Shown piece after piece: positions 1 through 7,335 of a stretch of DNA of 12,595 nucleotides. Both the position numbers and the translations under genes were made by a program. How positions within the stretch are numbered: the first letter of the stretch is position 1; the number at the start of each line of letters is the position of its first letter. Origin of the DNA: an uncultured Eubacteriales bacterium (GTDB lineage: Bacteria > Bacillota > Clostridia > Oscillospirales > CAG-382); the NCBI GenBank assembly GCA_900554405.1, contig USHI01000029.1, forward strand, positions 1-12,595. The letters run 5' to 3'. The notes below the pieces were generated by a model. The model was not told the origin of the DNA. It worked only from the letters and a program-made list of their open reading frames with translations, and made no database searches.

Positions 1-568
1 GAACCTTGCCGCCGAATCGGACGGTAACGGATTTATCCTGCCGCGGAACAAGCCAGAATTCCCCTTCCGGCAGCCAGATATCCGGAAGCTCGAGCTGTTC
101 GCCGTCGACAATTCGCTGCTTGAACAGACCGTATTCATAAAGTATGCAGTAGCCGCGCGCGGGGTAATCCCCGGAGGAAAGCGAATCCATAAAGCAGGAG
201 GCAAGCCTCCCCAGACCGCCGTTGCCGAGCCCCGGGTCGGGCTCGCGTTCATATATATCCTCCAGCGAAAAGCCCATGGAGCCGAGCACCTTGCGGTATT
301 TTTCCTCGATTCCGAGGTTGCACAGATTCATTTTCAGGCTGCGCCCGATAAGAAATTCCATGCACATATAACATACCTGCTTTGCACCCGTCGCTTTGAC
401 CTTTTCGGAAAACTCCTTGTGGCGCACGGCAAGTATATCGCGCACCGAAAGCACCGTGGCGCGGTATATCTGTTCGGCATCGGCTTCGTTCCCGCTGATA
501 CCGAAATAACGTGAAAGCTTTTCGTTGATCGCCTCGCGGATTTCGGAGGCGGTAATGTTCTTAGGCAT
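1..568 (-). CDS. glgP: Glycogen phosphorylase, N-terminal part (cut by left window edge)
   Basis: Reading the minus strand from the ATG at 568 gives 189 open codons that run off the window, so only about the first quarter of a roughly 800-residue enzyme is present. The family (GT35, pyridoxal-phosphate dependent) splits alpha-1,4 glucan ends with phosphate to give glucose-1-phosphate. Recognition rests on MEFLIGRSL (about residues 70-78) and the signature EPDPGLGNGGLGRLA (about 109-123), followed by YPARGYCILYEYGLFKQ, all hallmark N-terminal phosphorylase motifs. The catalytic and cofactor-lysine regions lie outside the window and cannot be checked. The start is supported by a GGAAGGAAA ribosome binding site upstream. 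It lies 32 nt after glgA and is the last visible gene of the glg operon. Whether it prefers glycogen or maltodextrin cannot be told from this part. Confidence 0.95.
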   Translation of the reverse strand, partial: MPKNITASEIREAINEKLSRYFGISGNEADAEQIYRATVLSVRDILAVRHKEFSEKVKATGAKQVCYMCMEFLIGRSLKMNLCNLGIEEKYRKVLGSMGFSLEDIYEREPDPGLGNGGLGRLASCFMDSLSSGDYPARGYCILYEYGLFKQRIVDGEQLELPDIWLPEGEFWLVPRQDKSVTVRFGGKV

Positions 569-600
569 AAATATACTGTTTCCTTCCGGATAAGATGTGA

Positions 601-2031
601 TTATTTGAGGAGCCCGTCATAAAGAGCCTCGTATTCTCTTGCGCTCTTCTTCCAGCCGAAATCGACTCCCATGACTTTTTTGCGCAGCTTTTCGAACGTT
701 TCCCTTTCGGTTCGGTAAAGCCCGGCGGCGCGCTCCGCGGAGCACAGCATTTCATACGCGCTGTATGCCGCAAAGGTAAAGCCGTTTCCGCCGCCCGCGC
801 AGCCGAAATCCTTTATACTGTCGTAAAGTCCGCCGGTTTCGTGTACGACCGGCACCGCGCCGTAGCGCGAAGCGATCATCTGCGAAAGCCCGCAGGGTTC
901 GCTTCTGGAAGGCATGAGGAATATGTCCGCGGCGGCGTAAAGCCGTTTGGAAAGCTCGCGGTCGTAGGTTATGAGTGCACGGCATTTATCCGTATGGCGC
1001 TGCGCAAGCGAGGTGAAATAGCTTTCGTAGCAGCCCTCTCCCCTGCCGAGAACGACAAACTGCACATCGCCGCGCAGCATATCATCCCCCGCAAGCATAA
1101 CAAGATCCAGCCCCTTGTGCCCCACCAGCCGCGAAATAACGGCTATCATCGGCACATCGCGTTCCGGCAGACCCAGCTCGCGCTGCATTGCCGACTTGCA
1201 CACCGCCTTGCCCGCCATATTGCGGCGGGAATAGCGCGCCGGAATGCTTTTATCCTTTGCAGGGTTGTAAAGATCGGTGTCTATGCCGTTGAGTATCCCC
1301 GAAAGTTTGAAGGAAAAGCTATTCAGGACACCGTCGAGCGAATGCGAAAACCGGGGCGAAAGTATTTCCTTTGCGTATGTCGGGCTGACAGTCGTAACGG
1401 CATCGGCACAGACTATGCCGCCCTTCAAAAGGTTGATATCGCCGTTGTATTCGACGATTTCGCGATCGGACGGCATGAGCCCGAACACATCGCCGAGCAG
1501 CTCGAAGCCGTATCTGCCCTGATACTGTATGTTGTGGATGGTCAATACCGCTTTGATGTTCCTATACCGTTCGTCCAGCCTTGCATAGCACTGTTTGAGA
1601 TATATCACGCTCAGCGCGGCGTGCCAGTCGTGCGCATGGAGTATATCCGGAATAAAATCTATATCCGGCAGTATTTCCAGCGCGGCGCGGCAGAAGAAGG
1701 CAAAACGCTCGGCATCGTCGTATTCGCCGTAAAGCATATTGCGCTTGAAATAATATTCGTTATCGAGGAAATAAAACGTAACTCCCTTGTACACATACCG
1801 GAATATACCGCAGTATTGGCTGCGCCAGGAAAGCGCAACATAGCGGTTGCCGAGATATTCGAACCTTTTGCGGTATTCATCGCTTATCGAGGAATAAAGC
1901 GGCATTATAACGCGCACATCGGTTTCCCCGCCGGCGGCAAGCGCTGCGGGGAGCGAACCGATAACATCGCCCAGCCCGCCGGAGGAAGCAAACGGAAGCG
2001 CTTCGCCGGCGACAAAAAGTATTTTCTTCAT
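601..2031 (-). CDS. glgA: Glycogen synthase (ADP-glucose type, GT5)
   Basis: A 476-residue protein, matching the usual length of about 477. It transfers glucose from ADP-glucose to the non-reducing end of a growing alpha-1,4 glucan. GT5/GT-B features are clear: the N-terminal loop SSGGLGDVIGSLP (residues 16-28), HAHDWHAAL near the middle of the N-domain, ISRLVGHKGLDLV opening the C-terminal Rossmann domain, and SRSEPCGLSQMIASRYG followed by VHETGGLYDSI. The glutamate of SRSEPCGL corresponds to the essential acceptor-side catalytic Glu of the family. Unusually, the KTGGL/KVGGL motif reads SSGGL, so Ser16 replaces the lysine (Lys15 in Escherichia coli) that contacts ADP-glucose. The ATG at 2031 is preceded by AAAGG about 10 nt upstream. 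It follows glgD by 33 nt and precedes glgP by 32 nt. Family assignment is secure; full activity on ADP-glucose is inferred. Confidence 0.96.
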   Translation of the reverse strand: MKKILFVAGEALPFASSGGLGDVIGSLPAALAAGGETDVRVIMPLYSSISDEYRKRFEYLGNRYVALSWRSQYCGIFRYVYKGVTFYFLDNEYYFKRNMLYGEYDDAERFAFFCRAALEILPDIDFIPDILHAHDWHAALSVIYLKQCYARLDERYRNIKAVLTIHNIQYQGRYGFELLGDVFGLMPSDREIVEYNGDINLLKGGIVCADAVTTVSPTYAKEILSPRFSHSLDGVLNSFSFKLSGILNGIDTDLYNPAKDKSIPARYSRRNMAGKAVCKSAMQRELGLPERDVPMIAVISRLVGHKGLDLVMLAGDDMLRGDVQFVVLGRGEGCYESYFTSLAQRHTDKCRALITYDRELSKRLYAAADIFLMPSRSEPCGLSQMIASRYGAVPVVHETGGLYDSIKDFGCAGGGNGFTFAAYSAYEMLCSAERAAGLYRTERETFEKLRKKVMGVDFGWKKSAREYEALYDGLLK

Positions 2032-2064
2032 TATCGAACCAACCTTTCAGTGTAGAAGCGGATA

Positions 2065-3192
2065 TTACACGCAGGAGCCCTTTTCGATAAAGAACGGGTG
2101 CGTTTCGTGCCCGGAAAGCACTCTTCCGTCGCGGATGACGACGTTTTTATCGGTGATAACGCAGTTGAGATAAACGTTTTCGCCGGTTATGGTATCCTGC
2201 ATGATTATACTGTTCTTTATATGCGTGTTCTTGCCCACCTTGACACCGCGGAATATAATGGAATTTTCCACCGTTCCGTGAATAATGCAGCCGTCCGCAA
2301 TTAACGAATTACGAACGGTCGAGCCGTTGATGTAGCGTGTCGGCGCGGAGTTTCGCACCTTCGTGAACACGGGACGGTTGCGTTCCCCGAACAGCAGCCG
2401 GCGGATATCCGGATCGAGCAGATCCATATTGCAGTTGTAATAATCCACAAGGCTTCTTATCGTTGCGAAATAGCCGTCCAGCTTGTAAATGCGGTAATCG
2501 TATTCGTGCGCATAGCGGAGTATGACATCCTTGAAAAGGCTAGAATATCCGTGCGCCGCGGAATCCGAAAGGATATCCTCCAGGTACTTTCTGCCGATAA
2601 CGAATATCCCCAGCCCGGCATCCACCCAGCCGCTGCGCGTTCCGGAATAATCCGAAATATCGGTTATACGGCCGCTTTCATCCGATTCGATGACTGTCGC
2701 ATAATGGGAATCGGGCGAAAGATAGCAGCTTTTCACGCCGACGGTAATATCCGCGCCGGATTCGATATGGCGGTCGATCATTGCCGAAAGATCAAGATTG
2801 CAGACATTGTCGCAATCCGAAAGGACGACAAGCTCTTCCTTGCAGCCGGATATGAAATCGCGGATGCTTATAAGCGCCTCGAGGCGAGTATTGTAAAGCA
2901 CGTTGCTGTTGTTTGCAAATGCGGTTATGTAGGGCGGAAGTATCTGTATCCCGCCGTTGCGCCGTGCAAGATCCCAATCCTTGCCCGTGCCGATATGGTC
3001 CATGAGCGACTGGTAATTGTAATGCGTGATCAGACCGATATGGTTTATACCGGAATTTACCATATTGGAAAGCGCAAAATCTATAAGGCGGTATCTGCAT
3101 CCGAACGGAACGGATGCCATCGTGCGCTGAAATGTCAGCTCATGCACGCTTTTTTCGTTCAGGCTCGAAAAAATTATCCCTACCGTGTTCAT
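2065..3192 (-). CDS. glgD: ADP-glucose pyrophosphorylase regulatory subunit GlgD
   Basis: A 375-residue nucleotidyltransferase-fold protein with a left-handed beta-helix C-terminus (repeats such as [17 protein letters not shown]). In Bacillota GlgD pairs with GlgC and raises its activity while being poorly active itself. The sequence fits: where GlgC has the nucleotide loop GGQGSRL, this protein has [10 protein letters not shown], and the GlgC motif SGDHIYKM is replaced by LSDCDNVCN, so the catalytic loop and metal site look lost. The family frame [21 protein letters not shown] is kept. I chose the ATG at 3192 (MNTVGIIF), which overlaps the glgC stop as ATGA and suggests translational coupling. 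An in-frame GTG at 3204 would add four residues, but a GGGAG lies almost directly against it, too close for a normal ribosome binding site. Followed 33 nt later by glgA. Confidence 0.95.
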   Translation of the reverse strand: MNTVGIIFSSLNEKSVHELTFQRTMASVPFGCRYRLIDFALSNMVNSGINHIGLITHYNYQSLMDHIGTGKDWDLARRNGGIQILPPYITAFANNSNVLYNTRLEALISIRDFISGCKEELVVLSDCDNVCNLDLSAMIDRHIESGADITVGVKSCYLSPDSHYATVIESDESGRITDISDYSGTRSGWVDAGLGIFVIGRKYLEDILSDSAAHGYSSLFKDVILRYAHEYDYRIYKLDGYFATIRSLVDYYNCNMDLLDPDIRRLLFGERNRPVFTKVRNSAPTRYINGSTVRNSLIADGCIIHGTVENSIIFRGVKVGKNTHIKNSIIMQDTITGENVYLNCVITDKNVVIRDGRVLSGHETHPFFIEKGSCV

Positions 3193-4415
3193 CTTCCGGT
3201 GCACACTCCCTTCGCCGTAATTTCGGATATCATTTCCCTGCCGCAGACGGCGCCGTCCGGCACCGATGCGAGGGCCGGTACCTCAAGCCCGCCGCCGACA
3301 AGCGTGATACCCTTTGCCGTTGCGATATCCGCGCCGACGGAGGCGCCCTTGCCGATAACCGTTTCGGCATCGACGATCGAATAATTCCCCGCCGCATCCG
3401 CGCGCACGGTGACATTGCCGAGCAGGACACTGTCGCGAACGCAGGCGCCGCGTTCCACGACAACGCCTTCGGAAAGCACGCTGTTCACGACGGTTCCGTA
3501 TATTTCGCAGCCCTCGGTGACAATGGAATTGCTTATCACCGCGTTCGTGCCGACATAATGCGGAGGGTATGCGTCATTGCGGGAAAGTATCTTCCAATCG
3601 AGATCGTTAAGCGTGAGCGACGGGCGGTCGCCCAGCAGATCCATATTTGCCTCCCAAAGGCTGTCGATCGTACCGACATCCTTCCAGTAGCCCGAAAATT
3701 CAAAGGCGAAAAGCCTTTCCCCTGCGGCAAGCATCGCGGGGATAATGTTTTTGCCGAAATCGTTGCTGCTTTCCGGGTCCGCCTCGTCGGCTTCGAGATA
3801 GGAAAACAGCACGCTTTTGTTGAATACATAAACGCCCATCGAAGCCTTTGTACTTACCGGATGCTTCGGCTTTTCGGCAAAATCGGTAATACGCATATCT
3901 TCGTCCGTTGTCATGATCCCGAACCGCGGCGCTTCCGAAATCGGAACATCAAACACGGCAATGGTGCAGGCGGCTTCCTTCTTTTTGTGCGCCTCGATCA
4001 TTTCGGCGTAGTTCATTTTGTATATATGGTCGCCCGAAAGAATAACGACGTAATCAGGGTCGAACTTATCGATAAACTGTATGTTTTGGTATATGGCGTT
4101 TGCGGTGCCCTTGTACCAGTCCGCGCGCTTCTGCGCCTGGTATGGCGGGAGCGTTGTCACGCCGCCGAAGGTACGGTCGAGATCCCATGGCTGACCGTTG
4201 CCGATATACTCGTTCAACGCGAGCGGCTGGTACTGCGTGAGCACCCCGACGGTGTCTATGCCCGAATTGATGCAGTTGGAAAGAGGAAAATCGATGATAC
4301 GGTATTTTCCGCCGAACGGTACGGCGGGCTTGGCGATGCGCTCGGTAAGCAGGTGAAGCCTGCTGCCCTGACCGCCGGCAAGAAGCATTGCGACTGTTTC
4401 TTTCTTTTTAATCAT
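3189..4415 (-). CDS. glgC: Glucose-1-phosphate adenylyltransferase, catalytic subunit
   Basis: A 408-residue enzyme making ADP-glucose and pyrophosphate from ATP and glucose-1-phosphate, the committed step of bacterial glycogen synthesis. It shows the nucleotide loop [10 protein letters not shown] (residues 11-20), [19 protein letters not shown] (29-47), [22 protein letters not shown], the catalytic SGDHIYKM, the sugar-phosphate-binding FAEKP, and [15 protein letters not shown], then a C-terminal beta-helix. All catalytic motifs are intact, in contrast to its partner GlgD. The chosen ATG at 4415 has AAAGGA with 8 nt spacing and lies inside the last codons of glgB (8-nt overlap). An in-frame TTG at 4460 would add 15 residues that do not fit the family and was not used. 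Its stop overlaps the glgD start. Subunit pairing with GlgD is inferred from the family and the coupling. Confidence 0.97.
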   Translation of the reverse strand: MIKKKETVAMLLAGGQGSRLHLLTERIAKPAVPFGGKYRIIDFPLSNCINSGIDTVGVLTQYQPLALNEYIGNGQPWDLDRTFGGVTTLPPYQAQKRADWYKGTANAIYQNIQFIDKFDPDYVVILSGDHIYKMNYAEMIEAHKKKEAACTIAVFDVPISEAPRFGIMTTDEDMRITDFAEKPKHPVSTKASMGVYVFNKSVLFSYLEADEADPESSNDFGKNIIPAMLAAGERLFAFEFSGYWKDVGTIDSLWEANMDLLGDRPSLTLNDLDWKILSRNDAYPPHYVGTNAVISNSIVTEGCEIYGTVVNSVLSEGVVVERGACVRDSVLLGNVTVRADAAGNYSIVDAETVIGKGASVGADIATAKGITLVGGGLEVPALASVPDGAVCGREMISEITAKGVCTGR

Positions 4416-6366
4416 GCCTGATTTCCTTTCTTGTTTTTTTCTTTGCCCCGATATGTGCAAATATGATCGCGCCGAGCGCGGGTATTCTGATTTTGAGATC
4501 GTTTCCGCCGAAGCGGTTCTTCGCGGTTTTCAGCACCCCCGGATTCACAAATCCGTGCCCGCCGTATTTTGTATCGTCGCTGTTGATAAGCTCCTTATAC
4601 CTGCCGGGCACAAGCAGAGGTATGTTGTATTCCTGCCTGTCGCTCCCCGAAAAATTCAGGACAACAAGCGCGCGTTCTCCGTTGTCGGCAATGCGCTCAT
4701 AAACAAATATGTTATCGGCGGCATTATCCGCGAATATCCAGGAAAAGCCGTCCGCGCGGCAATCGCGCTCGTACATCGGGGGAAAGCTCCTGTACACTCC
4801 GTTCAGATCGGCGACAAAATCTTTGAGCCGCGCGTGCTTTTCATAGCCGAGCATGAACCATTCAAGCGATTCTTTGTAATCCCATTCGCGGAACTGCCCG
4901 AATTCGCAGCCCATAAACAGCAGCTTTTTCCCGGGGTGGGTCATCATGTATGTGAAATAGGCGCGCACGGTGGAAAACTTATCGTCGTAACTGCCGAAGC
5001 ATTTATCGATAAGGCTTTTCTTGCCGTGAACGACTTCATCGTGCGAAATGGGCAGCATATAATTTTCGCTGAACGCATACATCAGCGAAAATGTCATTTT
5101 GTTATGCGCACCGGCACGGAAATACGGGTCGGTGCCGATATACCCAAGCGTATCGTTCATCCAGCCCATGTTCCATTTAAGCGTAAAGCCCAGCCCGTGC
5201 TTTTTTGTCACGTTCGGGAACGCGGTCGATTCCTCGGCGATCATATATCGCCCGGGGCAATACTTAGTTACGGCGGCATTGAGCGATTTGAAGAACGCCA
5301 CCGAATCGTTGTTGATGTTTGTCCCGTCCGGGTTGGGGTTCCATTCGCCCGGATCCCGCCCGTAATCGAGATAAAGCATGGAGGCGACGGCATCTATCCG
5401 CAGCCCGTCGATATGATACCTTTTCAGCCAGAACAGAGCATTGGATATGAGGAAGGAGCGCACCTGCGGGCGGCCGACATCGAAGCACCTTGTCCCCCAG
5501 CCCTTATTTTCCATTCTGTCGACCCCGGCGTATTCGTAAAGCGGTTCGCCGTCGAACTCGCAAAGCCCGTGTTCGTCCTTCGGGAAGTGTGCCGGCACCC
5601 AATCCATGATAACGCCGATACCCGCGGAATGCATTTTATCCACGAAGTACATGAAATCCTCCGGCTTGCCGAAGCGCGATGTCGGCGCGAAATAGCCGCA
5701 CACCTGGTAACCCCAGCTTCCGTCGAAGGGATGTTCGCACACGGGCATAAGCTCGATATGCGTGTAATTCATGGCGGTGAGGTATTCGGAAAGCCCGTCC
5801 GCAAGCTCGCGGTAGGAAAGATAATCCGATTCCCCCGTGCCCCTGCGCTTCCAGGAGCCGAGGTGCACCTCATAAACGTTCATTGGTCTGTGGGGTATTT
5901 CGTCGCGCAGGAGCATCGGCGCATCCTTTTCGAGCGCGGCGATATAGCCGCCGTCCGTCCAGGCGAATTCCGGGCAGGCATAAAGGCTTGCCGTGTTCAC
6001 AAGCGTTTCGGAGCAGAAGGCGTACGGATCTGCCTTAAACACCCTTTTTCTCCCTCGTTCGATAATGAATTTGTACCGCGAGCCGACAGTAAAGGACGGG
6101 CATTCGAGCGTGCAGACCCATATCCCGGTGTTTTCGCTTCTGCTCATGGGGCAGTCGTCGCCCCAGGAATTGAAATCGCCGGTCAGAAAAACATTATCGG
6201 CGCGCGGCGCCCATACGCGAAAGACAAAAACGCCCTCCCCGATACGGTGCGCACCGAGATAATCCTGCGCGAAATAATTTGTTCCTTCGCCGAAAAGAAA
6301 TTCGGCATATTCGCTCCGGAGCGGTTCGCGTTCCGGAAAAGATCGGCGGTTCGCATTAGTGTTCAT
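4408..6366 (-). CDS. glgB: 1,4-alpha-glucan branching enzyme (GH13)
   Basis: A 652-residue enzyme that cuts alpha-1,4 chains and rejoins them as alpha-1,6 branches. It has an N-terminal CBM48 domain ([20 protein letters not shown]), a GH13 barrel and a C-terminal beta domain. The four GH13 regions are visible: DWVPAHF (I), GLRIDAV (II, nucleophile Asp325), AEESTAFP (III, acid/base Glu378) and [10 protein letters not shown] (IV, transition-state Asp443). Length matches the short Bacillus type with one CBM48, not the roughly 730-residue enterobacterial form. The ATG at 6366 is chosen because GGAGGT (6371-6376) sits 4 nt upstream; the longer open frame to 6489 would run back through the upstream small gene. 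It lies 25 nt after that gene and overlaps glgC by 8 nt. The catalytic set is complete, so I expect an active enzyme. Confidence 0.96.
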   Translation of the reverse strand: MNTNANRRSFPEREPLRSEYAEFLFGEGTNYFAQDYLGAHRIGEGVFVFRVWAPRADNVFLTGDFNSWGDDCPMSRSENTGIWVCTLECPSFTVGSRYKFIIERGRKRVFKADPYAFCSETLVNTASLYACPEFAWTDGGYIAALEKDAPMLLRDEIPHRPMNVYEVHLGSWKRRGTGESDYLSYRELADGLSEYLTAMNYTHIELMPVCEHPFDGSWGYQVCGYFAPTSRFGKPEDFMYFVDKMHSAGIGVIMDWVPAHFPKDEHGLCEFDGEPLYEYAGVDRMENKGWGTRCFDVGRPQVRSFLISNALFWLKRYHIDGLRIDAVASMLYLDYGRDPGEWNPNPDGTNINNDSVAFFKSLNAAVTKYCPGRYMIAEESTAFPNVTKKHGLGFTLKWNMGWMNDTLGYIGTDPYFRAGAHNKMTFSLMYAFSENYMLPISHDEVVHGKKSLIDKCFGSYDDKFSTVRAYFTYMMTHPGKKLLFMGCEFGQFREWDYKESLEWFMLGYEKHARLKDFVADLNGVYRSFPPMYERDCRADGFSWIFADNAADNIFVYERIADNGERALVVLNFSGSDRQEYNIPLLVPGRYKELINSDDTKYGGHGFVNPGVLKTAKNRFGGNDLKIRIPALGAIIFAHIGAKKKTRKEIRHD

Positions 6367-6391
6367 AGATACCTCCGCAGATGAAAGCGGT

Positions 6392-6583
6392 TCAGTCGGA
6401 ATCGTTCTGTCCGGCTTCGCCAAAGGCATAGACGGTGTCGAAGGCATCGCCGTCCGAGGCATAGGGCAAAAGTCCGTAACGGAAGGCAAGCATCAGCGCG
6501 CCGATAAGCGCACACAGCACCGCCGCGCCGAAAACGCGCACAAACGCCGATGTGTGTTTTTTGAGAAAAGCCGTCAGATCCAC
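6392..6583 (-). CDS. Small single-pass membrane protein leading the glg operon, function unknown
   Basis: A protein of about 63 residues that I do not recognise. It has a short basic N-terminus (KKHTSAFVR), one hydrophobic stretch at about residues 17-35 (VFGAAVLCALIGALMLAF) and an acidic tail ending GEAGQNDSD, which by the positive-inside rule predicts N-in/C-out topology. I prefer the GTG start at 6583, with AAGGA at 6594-6598 and a 10-nt spacer. The same frame extends to an ATG at 6640, but that ATG falls between the -35 and -10 boxes of the apparent promoter and has no ribosome binding site. It is the first gene of the glycogen operon, 25 nt before glgB and in the same direction, so co-expression is likely. 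It could be a fortuitous short frame, but promoter, ribosome binding site and spacing all favour a real gene. Confidence 0.6.
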   Translation of the reverse strand: MDLTAFLKKHTSAFVRVFGAAVLCALIGALMLAFRYGLLPYASDGDAFDTVYAFGEAGQNDSD

Positions 6584-6627
6584 TGTTTTGGTTTCCTTAT
6601 AAATAATGTTTTTTTCTTTTCCGGTAT

Positions 6628-6656
6628 ATTTTAGCATCATCCCGGAGGATAATCAA
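6628..6656 (-). promoter_or_regulatory. Sigma-A promoter of the glycogen operon, extended -10
   Basis: On the minus strand TTGATT (6656-6651) is followed after exactly 17 bp by TAAAAT (6633-6628), with a TGC extension just before the -10. Transcription should begin near 6621, giving a leader of about 38 nt before the GTG of the small membrane protein. No other good promoter is visible before glgB, so this probably drives the whole operon. Confidence 0.75.
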
Positions 6657-6661
6657 GATGC

Positions 6662-6689
6662 GCAAACAGAAAAAAGCTCCCGTTTGCAA
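6662..6689 (-). promoter_or_regulatory. Inverted repeat upstream of glg promoter, possible activator or CcpA-like site
   Basis: GCAAAC (6662-6667) and GTTTGC (6682-6687) form a perfect 6-bp inverted repeat with centres 20 bp apart, about 41-66 bp upstream of the predicted glg start. The minus-strand 15-mer at 6675-6689, TTGCAAACGGGAGCT, matches the loose cre consensus WTGNAANCGNWNNCW at all but one position. Position upstream of the -35 would suit activation. The consensus is degenerate, so this is tentative. Confidence 0.3.
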
Positions 6690-6749
6690 TATTTTTTCCC
6701 GCTGCAGGGCACCCGCGGCGAAAATTTCGCGGCAATACGAAAAAAGGGC

Positions 6750-6778
6750 TTTACAAAGCCGCGAAGCCGTGGTATATT
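6750..6778 (+). promoter_or_regulatory. Sigma-A promoter of rpsO
   Basis: TTTACA (6750-6755), a 17-bp spacer and TATATT (6773-6778) give a strong match to the vegetative consensus. Transcription should start near 6785, about 120 nt before the rpsO ATG. The -35 box is embedded in a 14-bp inverted repeat GGCTTTACAAAGCC (6747-6760). Confidence 0.8.
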
Positions 6779-6786
6779 ATTGAAGT

Positions 6787-6901
6787 GTACGGGCTTGCCC
6801 GTGCGAATAAGGGACTTGCTCGGTTTGCGGGTTATCGCGGCTTTATGCCGCAGCTTCACCGGCCGCAGGCAGAGTTTGCACCCGTAAAAAAGAAAGGTGA
6901 A
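6787..6901 (+). promoter_or_regulatory. Structured rpsO leader, candidate S15 autoregulatory element
   Basis: At the very 5' end a 7-bp stem with a CUUG loop can form (6787-6793 with 6798-6804). Further on, 6823-6830 pairs with 6863-6870 (8 bp including two G-U pairs) around an inner hairpin GCGGC/GCCGC (6837-6841 with 6847-6851). The internal loop carries TTCACC (6855-6860), which is perfectly complementary to GGTGAA (6896-6901), part of the rpsO ribosome binding site. That pairing would be a pseudoknot. Autoregulation of rpsO by S15 is known in other bacteria; here it is inferred from pairing by eye. Confidence 0.45.
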
Positions 6902-6906
6902 ACATC

Positions 6907-7173
6907 ATGATCGCAAAGGAAACCAAACAGCAGCTCATCAAAGAATACGCAGTCCACGAAGGCGACACCGGTTCGCCCGAAGTGCAGATTGCCATTCTTA
7001 CCACGAGGATCAACGAGCTCACCGAGCATCTCAAAGCCAACCCGAAGGATAACCATTCCCGCCGCGGTATGCAGCAGATGATCGGCAAAAGAAGAAAGTT
7101 CCTCAACTATCTTATCAAGAACGATATCGAACGTTACCGCGCAGTTATCGAACGCCTCGGTATCAGAAAGTAA
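6907..7173 (+). CDS. rpsO: Ribosomal protein S15 (uS15)
   Basis: An 88-residue small-subunit protein, the normal length. S15 binds the three-way junction of the 16S rRNA central domain early in 30S assembly and contributes to an intersubunit bridge. Diagnostic stretches are [19 protein letters not shown] (residues 17-35), the rRNA-contact segment KDNHSRRGM and the C-terminal [13 protein letters not shown]...[20 protein letters not shown] lies 7 nt before the ATG. It has its own strong promoter and a structured leader, and pnp follows 208 nt downstream, an arrangement shared with many bacteria including Escherichia coli, where S15 represses its own mRNA. Confidence 0.98.
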   Translation: MIAKETKQQLIKEYAVHEGDTGSPEVQIAILTTRINELTEHLKANPKDNHSRRGMQQMIGKRRKFLNYLIKNDIERYRAVIERLGIRK

Positions 7174-7186
7174 GACTTTCACCCCA

Positions 7187-7228
7187 CGCAAGCAATGCCT
7201 TCCCCGCAAAAGGAACGCATTGCTTGCG
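7187..7228 (+). other. Long hairpin in the rpsO-pnp spacer, candidate RNA processing site
   Basis: A 12-bp perfect stem (7187-7198 with 7217-7228, core GCAAGCAATGC / GCATTGCTTGC), a single C-C mismatch, then 4 more base pairs (TTCC/GGAA) closed by an 8-nt loop. No T-run follows, so it does not look like an intrinsic terminator. In Escherichia coli the rpsO-pnp spacer holds an RNase III-cut stem used in PNPase autoregulation; a similar role here is inference. Confidence 0.55.
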
Positions 7229-7288
7229 CTATGAAAGGCACCGCAGCGCAAAACGGAAGGGTGCTTTTGGAGTTTAGCAGTTAACCGC

Positions 7289-7328
7289 TTGCCGGAGCTT
7301 TCATGCGGCAACCGTTTAAGTGTTAAAC
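7289..7328 (+). repeat. Second stem and adjacent palindrome in the pnp leader
   Basis: TTGCCG (7289-7294) pairs with CGGCAA (7306-7311). Three bases later GTTTAA-GTG-TTAAAC (7314-7328) is a perfect 6+6 palindrome. A related but imperfect element, GTTTAGCAGTTAAC, sits at 7272-7284. Role unknown. Confidence 0.35.
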
Positions 7329-7335
7329 TTCAAGC

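Larger units (their letters stand above)
6584..6906. other. Divergent intergenic control region between glg operon and rpsO
   Basis: A stretch of 323 bases with no credible gene. It contains the minus-strand glg promoter, the plus-strand rpsO promoter with its roughly 120-nt leader, and between them several inverted repeats. The predicted start points lie about 160 bp apart (near 6621 on minus and 6785 on plus). Confidence 0.8.

Noticed and set aside
4416..4460. TTG start for glgC at 4460
   Set aside because: The 15 extra residues precede the normal GlgC N-terminus, and the ATG at 4415 has a well-spaced AAAGGA.
4414..6384. A 656-codon open frame on the plus strand opposite glgB
   Set aside because: It mirrors the branching enzyme gene, has no family-like motifs, and similar long antisense frames occur opposite glgA (841-2055), glgC (3114-4421) and pnp (7928-9334). 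This is the usual effect of GC-rich codon bias.
6367..6489. N-terminal extension of glgB to 6489
   Set aside because: It overlaps the upstream gene out of frame, has no family similarity, and the ATG at 6366 has an ideal GGAGGT.
6584..6640. ATG at 6640 as start of the small membrane protein (82 residues)
   Set aside because: It lies between the -35 and -10 boxes of the promoter, upstream of the predicted transcript start, and has no ribosome binding site; the GTG at 6583 has one.
6606..6887. Plus-strand 93-codon frame across the divergent control region
   Set aside because: It crosses both promoters and the rpsO leader, lacks a ribosome binding site and has no recognisable features.
7187..7228. 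Intrinsic terminator after rpsO
   Set aside because: The stem is strong but no T-run follows it on either strand.
6856..7311. Minus-strand frame of 151 codons opposite rpsO
   Set aside because: It is antisense to rpsO and its leader and resembles no known protein; treated as a shadow.
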